Notes under the pieces: model-generated | The model's input: only the letters and a program-made list of their open reading frames with translations | Database searches by the model: none | Told to the model about the DNA's origin: nothing | Program-made: the position numbers and the translations under genes | Shown here: positions 32,947 through 41,928 of the stretch, one piece after another | How positions within the stretch are numbered: position 1 is the first letter of the stretch | Layout of the letters: every line of letters begins with the position of its first letter | Assembly: GCA_902461815.1 (NCBI GenBank) | Contig: CABPZE010000003.1 | Coordinates: forward strand, 120,515-184,514 | Length of the DNA stretch: 64,000 nt | Direction of reading: 5' to 3' | From: CAG-390 sp003523225 | GTDB taxonomy: Bacteria; Bacillota; Clostridia; Oscillospirales; CAG-272

Positions 32947-33021
32947 CGGCGTATTTGAACGCCGTGAAATAAAGATCTCCGGGTCTGCCTGCGCAAAAGC
33001 ATGACAGACCCGGGAATTTTT
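32947..33021. terminator. Double hairpin terminator between convergent genes
   Basis: A small stem cggcgt...acgccg (32947-32964) is followed by a 9-bp stem ccgggtctg/cagacccgg (32979-32987 with 33005-33013) and gaattttttt. It serves the plus-strand membrane protein gene; on the minus strand it lies just past the mgtE stop. Confidence 0.8.
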
Positions 33022-33048
33022 TTATTAATAAATATCGACTTTGCCGTG

Positions 33049-34404
33049 TCACACGCCAAGTATCGCTCCGGCGATCTTGAAGTAAATAAAGAGCGAGAGC
33101 GCATCCACGATGGTGGTGATGAACGGGCTTGCCATGACCGCGGGGTCAAGTCCCAGCCGCTTTGCAAGCAGAGGAAGCGAGCAGCCGACCAGCTTTGCCG
33201 CAAGGACCGTTATCATAAGCGACGTGCAGATGACTGCCGCGACCATAACGCCAACGCGGTTTAAGAATATCAGCTTGAGAAAATTAAGGACAGCCAGCGT
33301 GACGCCGCAGAGCAGTGACACCCGCGCTTCCTTCCACATTACGCGGAAGATATCGGAAAACTTTATCTCCTGAAGCGAGATCCCGCGTATTATCGTGACC
33401 GACGCCTGACTTCCGCAGTTTCCGCCGGTGTCCATCAGCATCGGGATTGCAGCCACAAGCACCAGATGTGCCGAAAGCGCATCCTGAAAATGCGTGATTA
33501 TCGAGCCGGTGAATGTGGCGGATATCATCAGAAGCATCAGCCACGGAATGCGGCTTTTGAATATATCAAACACCGACAGCTTAAGATACGGCTTGTCGGC
33601 GGGCGTGACAGCCGCCATTTTGTCAATATCCTCGGTCGCCTCGTCGCGGATAACATCCATCACGTCATCGACGGTCACGATACCGACCAGCCTTTGCTCA
33701 CTGTCTACCACGGGCAGCACGATACTGCCGTACTTGGTGAAGGTGTGCGCCACCTCCTCCTGATCCTCAAGAGTGGATACGGAAATGACGTTTTCCGTCA
33801 TGATCTCGCCCACCCGGCTTGCGGGAGCGGCAAGAATGAGCGTGCGCAGCGATACCTCGCCCTCAAGATGCCTGCCGGGACCCGTGACATAACATACGTT
33901 TACCGTCTCCTTGTCAACGCCGGTGCTGCGGATGCGCTCTATTGCGTCCGCAGCCGTCATGTCATGACTCAGCTCGACATATTCGGTGGTCATTATGCTT
34001 CCGGCGCAGTCGGATGGGTACTTGAGCAGCTCGTTTATCTGCCGCCGCGTTTCGGGATTTGCCTGAGCCAGGATGCGCTTTACAATGTTTGCGGGCATCT
34101 CCTCGACGATATCCACGGCGTCGTCAAGGTACAGCTCGTCAAGCACCTCGCTCAGCTCGCTGTCGGAAAAGCGGTGTATCAGCTCCTCCTGCTGCTCCGC
34201 CGTCATCTCAACAAAGGTCTCCGCCGCCGCGTCCTTCGGCAAAAGCCGGATGAGGACCAGAATATCCTGCGCCGAAAGCTCCGCAAGCACGGCGGCAATA
34301 TCCACCGGCTGCATGGTAAGCAGAATATCCCTTACGCTCTGAAATTTTTTCTCTCCTAAAAGTGCAATGACCGTTCCGGTCAGTCCTGCTTTTTCAGCTG
34401 CCAC
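33049..34404 (-). CDS. mgtE: Magnesium transporter MgtE
   Basis: The 451-residue protein has the full MgtE layout. A cytosolic N domain with helical repeats (about 1-130) includes LSAQDILVLIRLLP and EVLDELYLDDAVDIVEEMP. A CBS pair (about 135-255) includes GIVTVDDVMDVI. Five membrane helices (about 285-450) carry MLMDTGGNCGSQASVTIIRG, the ion-conducting pore motif. It is a Mg2+-gated channel for Mg2+ uptake. The start is GTG, with GGAGG six bases ahead. No Mg-sensing riboswitch is evident in the short leader, which instead holds a 9-bp hairpin between this gene and the upstream flavoenzyme gene. Confidence 0.95.
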   Translation of the reverse strand: MAAEKAGLTGTVIALLGEKKFQSVRDILLTMQPVDIAAVLAELSAQDILVLIRLLPKDAAAETFVEMTAEQQEELIHRFSDSELSEVLDELYLDDAVDIVEEMPANIVKRILAQANPETRRQINELLKYPSDCAGSIMTTEYVELSHDMTAADAIERIRSTGVDKETVNVCYVTGPGRHLEGEVSLRTLILAAPASRVGEIMTENVISVSTLEDQEEVAHTFTKYGSIVLPVVDSEQRLVGIVTVDDVMDVIRDEATEDIDKMAAVTPADKPYLKLSVFDIFKSRIPWLMLLMISATFTGSIITHFQDALSAHLVLVAAIPMLMDTGGNCGSQASVTIIRGISLQEIKFSDIFRVMWKEARVSLLCGVTLAVLNFLKLIFLNRVGVMVAAVICTSLMITVLAAKLVGCSLPLLAKRLGLDPAVMASPFITTIVDALSLFIYFKIAGAILGV

Positions 34405-34431
34405 AGCACGCCTCCTTTATGCGGACACAAG

Positions 34432-34466
34432 CGGGACGACGGAAAGTTTTTCCTTGCGTCGTCCCG
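34432..34466 (-). terminator. Hairpin between the GLF-like gene and mgtE
   Basis: cgggacgac pairs with gtcgtcccg around an A/T-rich loop. It could terminate the flavoenzyme transcript or regulate mgtE read-through. Confidence 0.45.
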
Positions 34467-34533
34467 GCATTATGTTCTGCAAAATTTTTATGTTTTTTCC
34501 GGAGTCCGGAAGATGCGCATACACGCAATTTTA

Positions 34534-36087
34534 TTATCCCTTTTTGGTCTCGTGATATTCCTTTTCGGTGTTCACTCCCCATACCGCGCTCTTGTCGGTG
34601 CTTCCGGCGGCAATGGCTCGCACCGCCTCCATTGCGGTAAGCATTGAATGATCCATATTATTGTAGCGATGCTGACCGTTGCGCCCGAGGCACCAGAGGT
34701 TTTCGATCCCGGAAAGATAGTCCTTTACCGTGTCAAACTCGGAATATGTGTCAAAGTAAGCGGGATAAGCCTTCTTTACCCGTATGCGGGTCGAATCTAT
34801 CACGTCGGAGCGGTCGATAACGTCTATCTTCACAAGCTCTCCGATTGCAAAGTCGATGAACGCCTCATCCGACATACTCCACAGCTCGTCGCCCTCGTTG
34901 CAGAAATATTCAAGCCCTATCCACATCGTGTGCTTGGGGTCTGCGACCATGTAGGGCGACCAGTTGTTGAAGAGCTGAAGCCTGCCTATCTTCACATCCC
35001 GCTCCTGAACGTAGATCCAGCAGTCCGGCACATCCCCGGTCAGCGTCCGCACCTTTGTTTTGTTCTGCAGCTTCAGCTTGTTTACCAGAAGCCCCACGGT
35101 GATGAAATCGCGGTACGGAAGCCCCGCGGCAATACGGCGGACATCCGCGGGAGCCGCCTCGCCCATACCCGCGACCAGATCCTTGACCGGCATGGTGGAC
35201 ATGAAGTAATCCCCGGTGAATTCCCGTCCGTCGGAGGCTGTAACTGCGCTGACTCTGCCGTTCTCTACCCGTATCTTTTCTATCCGCGTGTTCATTATTA
35301 TCTCGCCGCCGCGCCGGCGTATCTCGTCGGCAAGCGTCTCCCAGAGCTGTCCCGGACCCTTTTTGGGGTAGTAGTACTGCTCAATAAGCGATGTTTCCAC
35401 CTTGTCCTTCGGGCGGAAGGGCTTGGAGAGCACGTTCCACACTGCCTTGCTGAGGGAAAGTCCCTTGACGCGCTGAGCGCCCCAGTCGGCGGATATCTGA
35501 GCCGGACTGCGCCCCCACAGCTTGGTGGTGTAGTCCTCAAAGAACATCTCATAAAGAGGTCTGCCGAAGCGGTTTATATAGAAATTTTCAAGCGAGTCCT
35601 CTTTTTTCTTGACAATACAGCTTCCAAGGTAGCCGAACCCCGCCCGCATCGTGTTGGCAAAGCCCATATTCTTAAAGGTCTCGGGCTTCAGAGATATCGG
35701 ATAGTCAAAGAACTTCCGCAAAAAGAAGATGCGCGAAATGCGGTTTCGCAAAAGCATCACGCGATCCTCGGTCTCGGGGTCGGGGCCGTCCTCGGCAAGC
35801 GGCTTTTCCACGCCGAGAGTGAGGTCGTCAATTGAAGGCTTGCCCTGAAGCGGCATAAGCTCCTGCCACATGGCGTTTACCTCATCGTTCTTGGAGAAGA
35901 AGCGGTGTCCGCCGATGTCCATACGGTTGCCGCCCACCACAGCGGTGCGCGAAATACCGCCGATGTATTCCGATTCCTCAAGGATCACCGGCTTTATGTC
36001 TGTGTCGAGAAGAAAACGGTATGCCGCGGTAAGACCTGCGGGTCCCGCGCCGATAATGATCGCGGTTCTGCTCTTTTCTGTGTTCAT
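34534..36087 (-). CDS. FAD-dependent oxidoreductase related to UDP-galactopyranose mutase and amine oxidases
   Basis: The 517-residue flavoprotein opens with the dinucleotide-binding motif AIIIGAGPAGLTAAYRFL and continues with GGISRTAVVGGNRMDIGGHRFFSKND, as in Glf/protoporphyrinogen-oxidase-like enzymes. The C-terminal FAD contact is LWCLGRNGQHRYNNMDHSM. The insert GLSLSKAVWNVLSKPFRP with a following EQYYYPKKGPGQLWETLAD segment is typical of the bacterial NAD(P)/FAD-dependent Glf-like group found with polysaccharide genes. The ATG at 36087 is preferred over an upstream TTG, although its ribosome site is weak. It probably remodels a nucleotide-linked or lipid-linked sugar, but that is inference. 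The downstream mgtE gene is unrelated. Confidence 0.78.
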   Translation of the reverse strand: MNTEKSRTAIIIGAGPAGLTAAYRFLLDTDIKPVILEESEYIGGISRTAVVGGNRMDIGGHRFFSKNDEVNAMWQELMPLQGKPSIDDLTLGVEKPLAEDGPDPETEDRVMLLRNRISRIFFLRKFFDYPISLKPETFKNMGFANTMRAGFGYLGSCIVKKKEDSLENFYINRFGRPLYEMFFEDYTTKLWGRSPAQISADWGAQRVKGLSLSKAVWNVLSKPFRPKDKVETSLIEQYYYPKKGPGQLWETLADEIRRRGGEIIMNTRIEKIRVENGRVSAVTASDGREFTGDYFMSTMPVKDLVAGMGEAAPADVRRIAAGLPYRDFITVGLLVNKLKLQNKTKVRTLTGDVPDCWIYVQERDVKIGRLQLFNNWSPYMVADPKHTMWIGLEYFCNEGDELWSMSDEAFIDFAIGELVKIDVIDRSDVIDSTRIRVKKAYPAYFDTYSEFDTVKDYLSGIENLWCLGRNGQHRYNNMDHSMLTAMEAVRAIAAGSTDKSAVWGVNTEKEYHETKKG

Positions 36088-36226
36088 TGAAAACGATAAC
36101 CTTGCCTTTCTTTTGATGTTTGCGGCGTACCGCAGGCGCGTGTGATGCTGCTCGCGCAATTACGCGTGGCTTGTGCTCACACATTGATCCATCCGGGTCG
36201 TTCCCGAAAGTCAGAATATCACATAG

Positions 36227-36958
36227 TCACCAGCCGAAATCCGAAAGTCCCTCGCGGTCGAGCTTATCCGGCAGCACCCATTTTTCATCGGTGATGGCAA
36301 GCTCGCCGTCCTCATCCGGAACGGAAACCGCAAAGCAGTAAATTTCGGTCTCGGAATAGTATGTCAGCGTTTCCTCGCGTACGAGCGCGAATTTTCCGTC
36401 CTTTGCGGCGTCGGGCGCGTAATACGTCACCCTTACCGTGTCAGTATATTTTGGCGGCTCATCCGGTTTTGACGGAAAATCGGTATGCTCATGCACGCAC
36501 ACCGCCGCCTCGCCGGTCTCGTAATTCCAGCGCGGTCCGCGCAGAGCTGACAGCACCGTGTCAAGGTAAAAGCCGCCGTCCGCCGAGGCGCGGTAGCAGG
36601 CGTAAACATTGCCCTCGGTCGACCGCTCGGTCATGACCCGGATATCATTTACACCGTCAAAATCAAGGTCGCAGACCGAAAAGCCGTAGTTTTCACCGTC
36701 ATCGGGAGTAAACGGCTCGCTTATTCTGACATTGCACGAAAGCCGGCAGACTTCATCTCCGGAGGCATCGGTGACGATAACGGTGCGGACGCCGTATATC
36801 CCGCCGTAGGCGGATGCCGTGCGCCCGTCGCCAAGCTCCCCCGAAGCCAACAGCTCGCCGCTGACTCCGCAGGAGCAAAGAGAGGACAGAACGGAAAATA
36901 TCAGGAGCACCGCCACGGCAAATGCCGTGTACCGGCGAAATACAGAACGAGCCTTCAT
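36227..36958 (-). CDS. Lipoprotein with an FG-GAP/EF-like calcium loop, unknown function
   Basis: The 243-residue protein has a lipoprotein signal (FAVAVLLIFSVLSSLCSC; the lipidated Cys is about residue 28-30). The mature part is rich in beta strands and contains the acidic loop VCDLDFDGVNDIRV, a DxDxDGxxD calcium-binding pattern seen in FG-GAP/VCBS-like and dockerin-like loops. Beyond this I do not recognise it. It starts inside the stop of the flavin reductase gene (ATGA overlap) and so is translationally coupled to it. Confidence 0.6.
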   Translation of the reverse strand: MKARSVFRRYTAFAVAVLLIFSVLSSLCSCGVSGELLASGELGDGRTASAYGGIYGVRTVIVTDASGDEVCRLSCNVRISEPFTPDDGENYGFSVCDLDFDGVNDIRVMTERSTEGNVYACYRASADGGFYLDTVLSALRGPRWNYETGEAAVCVHEHTDFPSKPDEPPKYTDTVRVTYYAPDAAKDGKFALVREETLTYYSETEIYCFAVSVPDEDGELAITDEKWVLPDKLDREGLSDFGW

Positions 36959-37596
36959 TTTTTCTTTTTTCCCCCGCCCCTGTTCATGCCCTCGCGGGGC
37001 TTCTTTCTCACCGAAAATCCAAAGGAGCCGAGCTTTTTGCCCAGTCCGAAATAGTCGCCGTGCGAATATGCCGCAAGATGCGCGCGCTCAAGGTGCAGCT
37101 TGCCCTCCCCGTCTACCAGCTCCGGGTCAACACCGACACCCTCTACCCGCGCAAGAAACATATCATGCGTGCCGAGCGGGATGACCTGAGTCACACGGCA
37201 GTCAAGCGTCAGCGGAGATGCCGCAAGCGACGGACACCCCACCGTTCCGGTAGCGGACGGCTCAAGCGCAAGCCGGAATTTTTCCGCCTTGTCAACGTCC
37301 CTGCCGGAATATACGCCGCAGCTGTCGGCGGCGCGCACAAGCTCCGCTGTGACAAGATTTATGGTGAACTCTCCCGTCTCGCTTATTATTTTGTGCGAAT
37401 GCCGTGAGGGGCGAAGTGAAATATATACCATAGGCGGCTGGGTGCAGACAATTCCGCACCACGCCACGGTGACGGCGTTGGGACGGAAACCGGAATCGAC
37501 CTCGCCTCCCTCGCCTATGCGGCTGCCGCCGCAGGTGACGATCACAACGGGCAGGGGCGACAGCATTGCCCCTCCCTTCCATGAAAGCTTTGACAC
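36955..37596 (-). CDS. Flavin reductase-like FMN-binding protein
   Basis: The 213-residue protein resembles the split-barrel flavin reductase family: the N-terminal strand PLPVVIVTCGG, then PNAVTVAWCGIVCTQPPMVYISLRPSRHSHKII, which binds FMN, and TGEFTINL. It would reduce flavin with NAD(P)H or act as a flavin-bound oxidoreductase in the cytosol. The C-terminus has a lysine-rich tail (GGGKKKK). The start codon is GTG, with AAAGG 11 bases ahead. It is coupled to the downstream lipoprotein gene by a 4-base overlap, an odd pairing whose meaning is unclear. Confidence 0.8.
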   Translation of the reverse strand: MSKLSWKGGAMLSPLPVVIVTCGGSRIGEGGEVDSGFRPNAVTVAWCGIVCTQPPMVYISLRPSRHSHKIISETGEFTINLVTAELVRAADSCGVYSGRDVDKAEKFRLALEPSATGTVGCPSLAASPLTLDCRVTQVIPLGTHDMFLARVEGVGVDPELVDGEGKLHLERAHLAAYSHGDYFGLGKKLGSFGFSVRKKPREGMNRGGGKKKK

Positions 37597-37637
37597 TTTT
37601 TATTTTGCCTTTCCTTTGTAAACTGTGCCGTAATACC

Positions 37638-39323
37638 TCAGAGCTTTTCCGAGGCGGCTTCGATCTCGGCGGATGCCTTTAGCCCTGCAAAGACCTTTGC
37701 GCGGTCAAGCGGAATACCGCGCTCTGACAGCACACGGTACGCGGCAAGACTTACCGGCACCAGATGCTCCGTTCCCGCAAAGATGTATGCGTTGTACGAG
37801 TCGGCGGCAAAGTCTCCCGCCCAGTCGTTAAGGTCAACTATGTCGGACATACTTGCAAAGCCCCCATCGTAGGTCAGCACGGTAGCCCCGTCAAAATTCT
37901 TTGACATTTTTATCTTCGGGACAGAAATGTGAATATCATATATCTCCGGCTCTGGCATTCCGAGCTTGCGGGCGATCCTTATAGCCTCATCGGTGACTGC
38001 CTCGCGCAGATCTTGCATGGCAAGCAGCCGCTTCACCGTTCCGGCAAGCTCTTCCTTGCTGGCAGAGCCGTCCCTGCCGCGAAGCACTCCGCGATTGATA
38101 AGCAGTGCCTTTTTCGGCAGATCCCTCTCAAGGATGCGCTGTATTACCCGCCCGGTGGTGAGTTTGGTCTCCGGACTGAGCCGGAAGGAGGCGGCGGGAA
38201 GCCGGAACGCCGGGTCGTCTCCCGTCATGCCAAGAGACAGGATATCCGCATCGCAGAAGTAAAGAAAATCACACGGGTGAAGCAGCCGTCCGTTGTATCT
38301 CATGCCCTCCACTACGTCCCCGACCAGCGACTCGACCGCTATGACCTTCTGATGCTGATAAATATACCGCGTAAGCATCAGCTTTGAAAAGACCATCTCC
38401 TCGACGGTCGAGATTCCCGATACCGGAACGGTCAGATGCCGCTCGGTCACGCGCTCGCCCGCTTCGTTTACGGTCTCGCAGTCGGCAAGGCAGAGCTTGT
38501 AAAGCACGCGGTCGATGTGATACGTCAGCGCAAGCCCCGTCGCGTAGGTGTCGCGGCGCAGATAATCCAGTGAATCCGCGTCAAAGCGCCCGTTTATCAT
38601 CTCGGTAAGATATGACGGCTGGAGCCATCCGTTCTCCGTGCGGCGCGGCGGCACGGGAGCGCCCACTATCATGCGTCCCACGGTGTCAAGCAGCTCACCG
38701 GCGTCCTCGCCCTCAAGCGGGAAGTCGGTCCCCTCGGCAAAAAAGCGGCGGAAGGAAGGAGTGTTGATTATAATATACCCGAATATCTCATGCGGCTGCG
38801 CGTTTGAAAAAACGGGATCTTCACGTTTGAGCGTCGTCATTTCGGGGGTGCGCCCGTAATAGGACTCGGAAAGATGCGAAAAAAAGCAGTGCCCGACGTC
38901 GTGCAAAAGCGCCGCAAGACGCAAAAGGCGCACATCCCTTGGCGGTATGCCTCCGCTCCCATCGCCAAAGGAAGCGTCCGGAGGCAGCACATCCGCGCTT
39001 TCATCCTGATTTATGCGGGATATCATCTTTGTCGTTACCGACAGCACGCCGAGCGTATGCTCAAACCGGGAGTGATGCGCCGACGGATAGGTGGTCATGG
39101 CAAGTCCCAGCTGATTTATCCGCCGCAGACGCTGGAGCAGCGGCGAGTCAAGTATCTGAAGCTCCCACGGGCAAAGCATTACAGTACCCCACACGCAGTC
39201 GTGTATTACCTTGCTGCGGCGTATATGCTGCGGTGTGTACCCCGCCATCACCGAGGCGACAAAGGCGTCGGCGCGAGCGGAAAAATCGCTTAATATTTCG
39301 TTTCTTATCGGCTCTGACGGCAT
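37638..39323 (-). CDS. HD-domain phosphohydrolase (dNTPase/SAMHD1-like, YwfO type)
   Basis: The 561-residue protein carries the HD metal-binding set: the His in HHSRFEHTLGVL near residue 85, the His-Asp pair in LLHDVGHCFFSHLSE near 138, and a later Asp in FDADSLDYLRRDTY near 238. The pre-HD segment LLQRLRRINQLG is the same as in SAMHD1 and B. subtilis YwfO. Such enzymes hydrolyse (d)NTPs to nucleosides and triphosphate in the cytosol. The C-terminal 250 residues are family-specific and probably help oligomerise. It has its own promoter (39395-39423) and no operon partner downstream except the minus-strand flavin reductase gene 41 bases on. Confidence 0.85.
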   Translation of the reverse strand: MPSEPIRNEILSDFSARADAFVASVMAGYTPQHIRRSKVIHDCVWGTVMLCPWELQILDSPLLQRLRRINQLGLAMTTYPSAHHSRFEHTLGVLSVTTKMISRINQDESADVLPPDASFGDGSGGIPPRDVRLLRLAALLHDVGHCFFSHLSESYYGRTPEMTTLKREDPVFSNAQPHEIFGYIIINTPSFRRFFAEGTDFPLEGEDAGELLDTVGRMIVGAPVPPRRTENGWLQPSYLTEMINGRFDADSLDYLRRDTYATGLALTYHIDRVLYKLCLADCETVNEAGERVTERHLTVPVSGISTVEEMVFSKLMLTRYIYQHQKVIAVESLVGDVVEGMRYNGRLLHPCDFLYFCDADILSLGMTGDDPAFRLPAASFRLSPETKLTTGRVIQRILERDLPKKALLINRGVLRGRDGSASKEELAGTVKRLLAMQDLREAVTDEAIRIARKLGMPEPEIYDIHISVPKIKMSKNFDGATVLTYDGGFASMSDIVDLNDWAGDFAADSYNAYIFAGTEHLVPVSLAAYRVLSERGIPLDRAKVFAGLKASAEIEAASEKL

Positions 39324-39394
39324 ACCTGTCTTCCCCTCTCAACTTTCAACCTGCAATTATCCGCGCGCGGGCGGTCGGGTCTTATTCAAAATTA

Positions 39395-39423
39395 ATTATA
39401 CTACATATCTTACTAAAGGTCAA
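39395..39423 (-). promoter_or_regulatory. Promoter of the HD-domain gene
   Basis: Minus strand -35 TTGACC, 17-base spacer, -10 TATAAT, about 65 bases before the start codon. Confidence 0.75.
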
Positions 39424-39499
39424 CATTTTCTTTTTACGCGCATACGTTGCCTCGGCAGAGGAAATGTTATCCTATATTGTGAACATTCATTCTTAGCTA

Positions 39500-39528
39500 T
39501 TGACTTTCCTCATTATCGATGGTAAAAT
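39500..39528 (+). promoter_or_regulatory. Promoter of the secreted CHAP/SH3 protein gene
   Basis: -35 TTGACT, 17-base spacer, -10 TAAAAT. The leader is about 75 bases. Confidence 0.6.
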
Positions 39529-39608
39529 TATTCTGTCGAATTTTCGGCATCGCGCCCGAAGGACCCCGGCACGGCTTCCGGATGAAAAATAAGATTAAGG
39601 AAAGAACA

Positions 39609-41873
39609 ATGACAGCACCCTCAGGACAAACCAAACGCGCCCGCCCGCGCCTGCTCTTTGCAGCGCTGTGCCTTGTGACCGCCCTTGCAATATTTTTCGG
39701 CGGACCGGCGCTTTGCGCCGTCAGAGCGCACGCCATCTCAATATACATAATGCCGCCTCTTGACGCCTCGGATGCAAAATTCAAGGCGGCAATAAAGGAG
39801 CTGAGAGCCGAGGCGCTTGCAAGCTGCGGCAGAAAATCCTTCAACGGCTACTGCGCTTGGTATGTCAACCTTCAGCTTTATCTTCTGGACATAAACCGTG
39901 ACTACATAGCCGGGGATGGCAACGATGAGTTCAACAACTACCGCGGTCTGCGCTATACGAGCGGAGGCTACCGCGTTCATGCGTATCCGGAGGACGAATA
40001 TACCCTCAAGAGCGCGCTGAACGCAATAATCAAAGCCGCGGACGGCAGACCGGTGCGCAATGTGCTTGCGGGCTTTTCAAAAGCCGGCGGCTCAGGCGAA
40101 AAATACGGTCACACCTTCTTTATCCACCTGATACGCGACGGATATGTCTTTTTCTCCGACAGCTTCGGCGTGACGATAGGCGGTACTTACTATCCCGAGG
40201 GCGAAGCCATAAAATGCACGGTGGACGAGCTTTTTGCCTTCTATAAGCCCTCCTCCTTTGTGCTTGACGGCGTTATCTGGTTTGATGACGAAAACGAAAC
40301 TCCTCTCCCCCCTGCCTCCACAAGCGTCATCTCCCCGTCGGTCTGCCGCATAGTGGCGGATGGCGGACTGCGCGTGCGCTCGGGTCCCGGCACGGGCTAT
40401 GACCGTCTGGCGCTCATACCCGACGGCAGTACCATATGGGTGACGGAAATAAGCGAGGACGGACTGTGGGGACGCGTCTATTACGACGGTCACGACGGCT
40501 GGTCATCGCTTGAATATATGGAGCCTGCCGCCGAAAGCGAGCTTCCGGCAGTGATATGCGACATTTACGAGGGCGGCGTTCACACCTCGCGCTCTGGGGC
40601 TGACTCACCAGCCCTCGCCGCGTCGGAGGCAACAGCGCAGATATCCTCGGCAAACGGCCCTTCCACCGAGGTAAGGCTTTTGCTGACCCGCACTCCCGCC
40701 GACGCCGAAAAGGTAACGCTTACGGGCGGCGTGACTCTTGACTGCGCCTCCTTCGGCACCGGAGCTATGACACTGCTGCTTGAGGGCGGCGAGGTAGTGT
40801 CGGACGCCGCGCTTCCCGCGCTTGACGCCGACCCCTTTGTAAGCTCCGAGCTGTCCGGCGGCAGACGCATCTACACCTCGGCGCTTGAAATTTCAATGCG
40901 CTCGGCAAGCCTTATAGTTTCCGACCGCGTATCGCTGCGCTTCGGCGCGTCGGTAAACGACAGCACCGGGCTGCCCGAAGGAACGATAACCTACTCACTT
41001 ATATACACCGTTGGCGAGGACGGCGAAGCCGCGGAATGCCCGCTGCTTGCCTCATCGGCGGACGGCTACATTTATTTTGCCACCGACGGAATGTCCGCCA
41101 AGCAAATGGCTGACACCGTGCGCGGCTGTGTGCGCGCCACTATGACGCTTGACGGCAGGGTCTATGAAAAACGCTCCGAAAAGATCAGCTACTCGGTCAC
41201 GCGCTACGCCGCAAATATGTACGGACGCGGTGAGGGTGACTCAGCCAGCGGATTTGATAGGCTTCTCGGCGCTATGCTCGGCTACGGGTCGGCGGCGCAG
41301 AGCTACTTCGGCTACAACACAGACAATTCCGCAATTCTGGCACTTCCCGAGGAGGGCAGGACTCCCCCCGAATATGCGGAGGACGAGCTGTTCCGCCGCG
41401 CGGAGGCTGCCCCCGTGGTAAACTACTCAAGCACGGCGCACATCACCTCCGCAAGCCTTGAGCTTAAGGATGCCGTGGGCATTCGTATGCGCGCAACAGG
41501 ACTTGAGGAGGGAAGCGCCTACTGCCTGCTTGTGTGGAGTCACGCGGAATACACCGCTCTTGCCGCTTCGGAAGGCAACATAGACGAGCTTATGACACTC
41601 GGCAACTGCCAGACTGTTCTCTCCGGCACGGACGGGGTCTTTGTGCTTGACGGCATACCCGCCAAAAAGCTCGCCGACACCTATTATTTCCGCCTTTGCG
41701 AAATAGGCGGGGACGGAACGGTAAAATATGACCGTGTGCTTTCCTACAGCGTTACCACCTACTGTGCCAACAAGGCGTCGGGCAGCGACAGTCTTGCTGC
41801 GCTCTGCCGCGCGATAGCCACATATTCCGCCGCGGCAAGAGAATATTTCGGATACACCGTAAACGAAGGCTGA
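39609..41873 (+). CDS. Secreted multidomain protein: papain-like (CHAP-type) domain, SH3b and duplicated C-terminal domain
   Basis: This 754-residue protein has a signal peptide (about 1-42, LLFAALCLVTALAIFFGGPALCAV). Residues ~70-215 look like a cysteine-peptidase/amidase fold, with a candidate Cys in FNGYCAWYVNLQL and a His in KYGHTFFIHLI. A bacterial SH3 domain (about 240-300) follows: GGLRVRSGPGTGYDRLALIP, then WGRVYYDGHDGWSSLEYM. The remaining ~450 residues contain two related modules, each closing with the same kind of text (AAQSYFGYN; AAREYFGYT). It probably cuts or binds cell-wall material. AAGGAA before the ATG at 39609 gives the start. It precedes two SGNH hydrolases. Confidence 0.7.
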   Translation: MTAPSGQTKRARPRLLFAALCLVTALAIFFGGPALCAVRAHAISIYIMPPLDASDAKFKAAIKELRAEALASCGRKSFNGYCAWYVNLQLYLLDINRDYIAGDGNDEFNNYRGLRYTSGGYRVHAYPEDEYTLKSALNAIIKAADGRPVRNVLAGFSKAGGSGEKYGHTFFIHLIRDGYVFFSDSFGVTIGGTYYPEGEAIKCTVDELFAFYKPSSFVLDGVIWFDDENETPLPPASTSVISPSVCRIVADGGLRVRSGPGTGYDRLALIPDGSTIWVTEISEDGLWGRVYYDGHDGWSSLEYMEPAAESELPAVICDIYEGGVHTSRSGADSPALAASEATAQISSANGPSTEVRLLLTRTPADAEKVTLTGGVTLDCASFGTGAMTLLLEGGEVVSDAALPALDADPFVSSELSGGRRIYTSALEISMRSASLIVSDRVSLRFGASVNDSTGLPEGTITYSLIYTVGEDGEAAECPLLASSADGYIYFATDGMSAKQMADTVRGCVRATMTLDGRVYEKRSEKISYSVTRYAANMYGRGEGDSASGFDRLLGAMLGYGSAAQSYFGYNTDNSAILALPEEGRTPPEYAEDELFRRAEAAPVVNYSSTAHITSASLELKDAVGIRMRATGLEEGSAYCLLVWSHAEYTALAASEGNIDELMTLGNCQTVLSGTDGVFVLDGIPAKKLADTYYFRLCEIGGDGTVKYDRVLSYSVTTYCANKASGSDSLAALCRAIATYSAAAREYFGYTVNEG

Positions 41874-41928
41874 TCTGAGCATAAAATAAAAAACAAAATA
41901 AATATCATCATCGGAAAGGATAAAAATC

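Noticed and set aside
34405..34533. A possible Mg-sensing riboswitch upstream of mgtE
   Set aside because: The leader is too short and contains only a simple hairpin; none of the conserved multi-helix layout is visible.
34648..35835. A 395-codon open frame opposite the GLF-like flavoenzyme gene
   Set aside because: It is antisense to a clear protein gene, has no ribosome site and reads as low-quality sequence; GC-rich codons make such frames common.
36088..36159. TTG start extending the GLF-like flavoenzyme by 24 residues
   Set aside because: The extension precedes the FAD motif with unrelated basic sequence and has no ribosome site.
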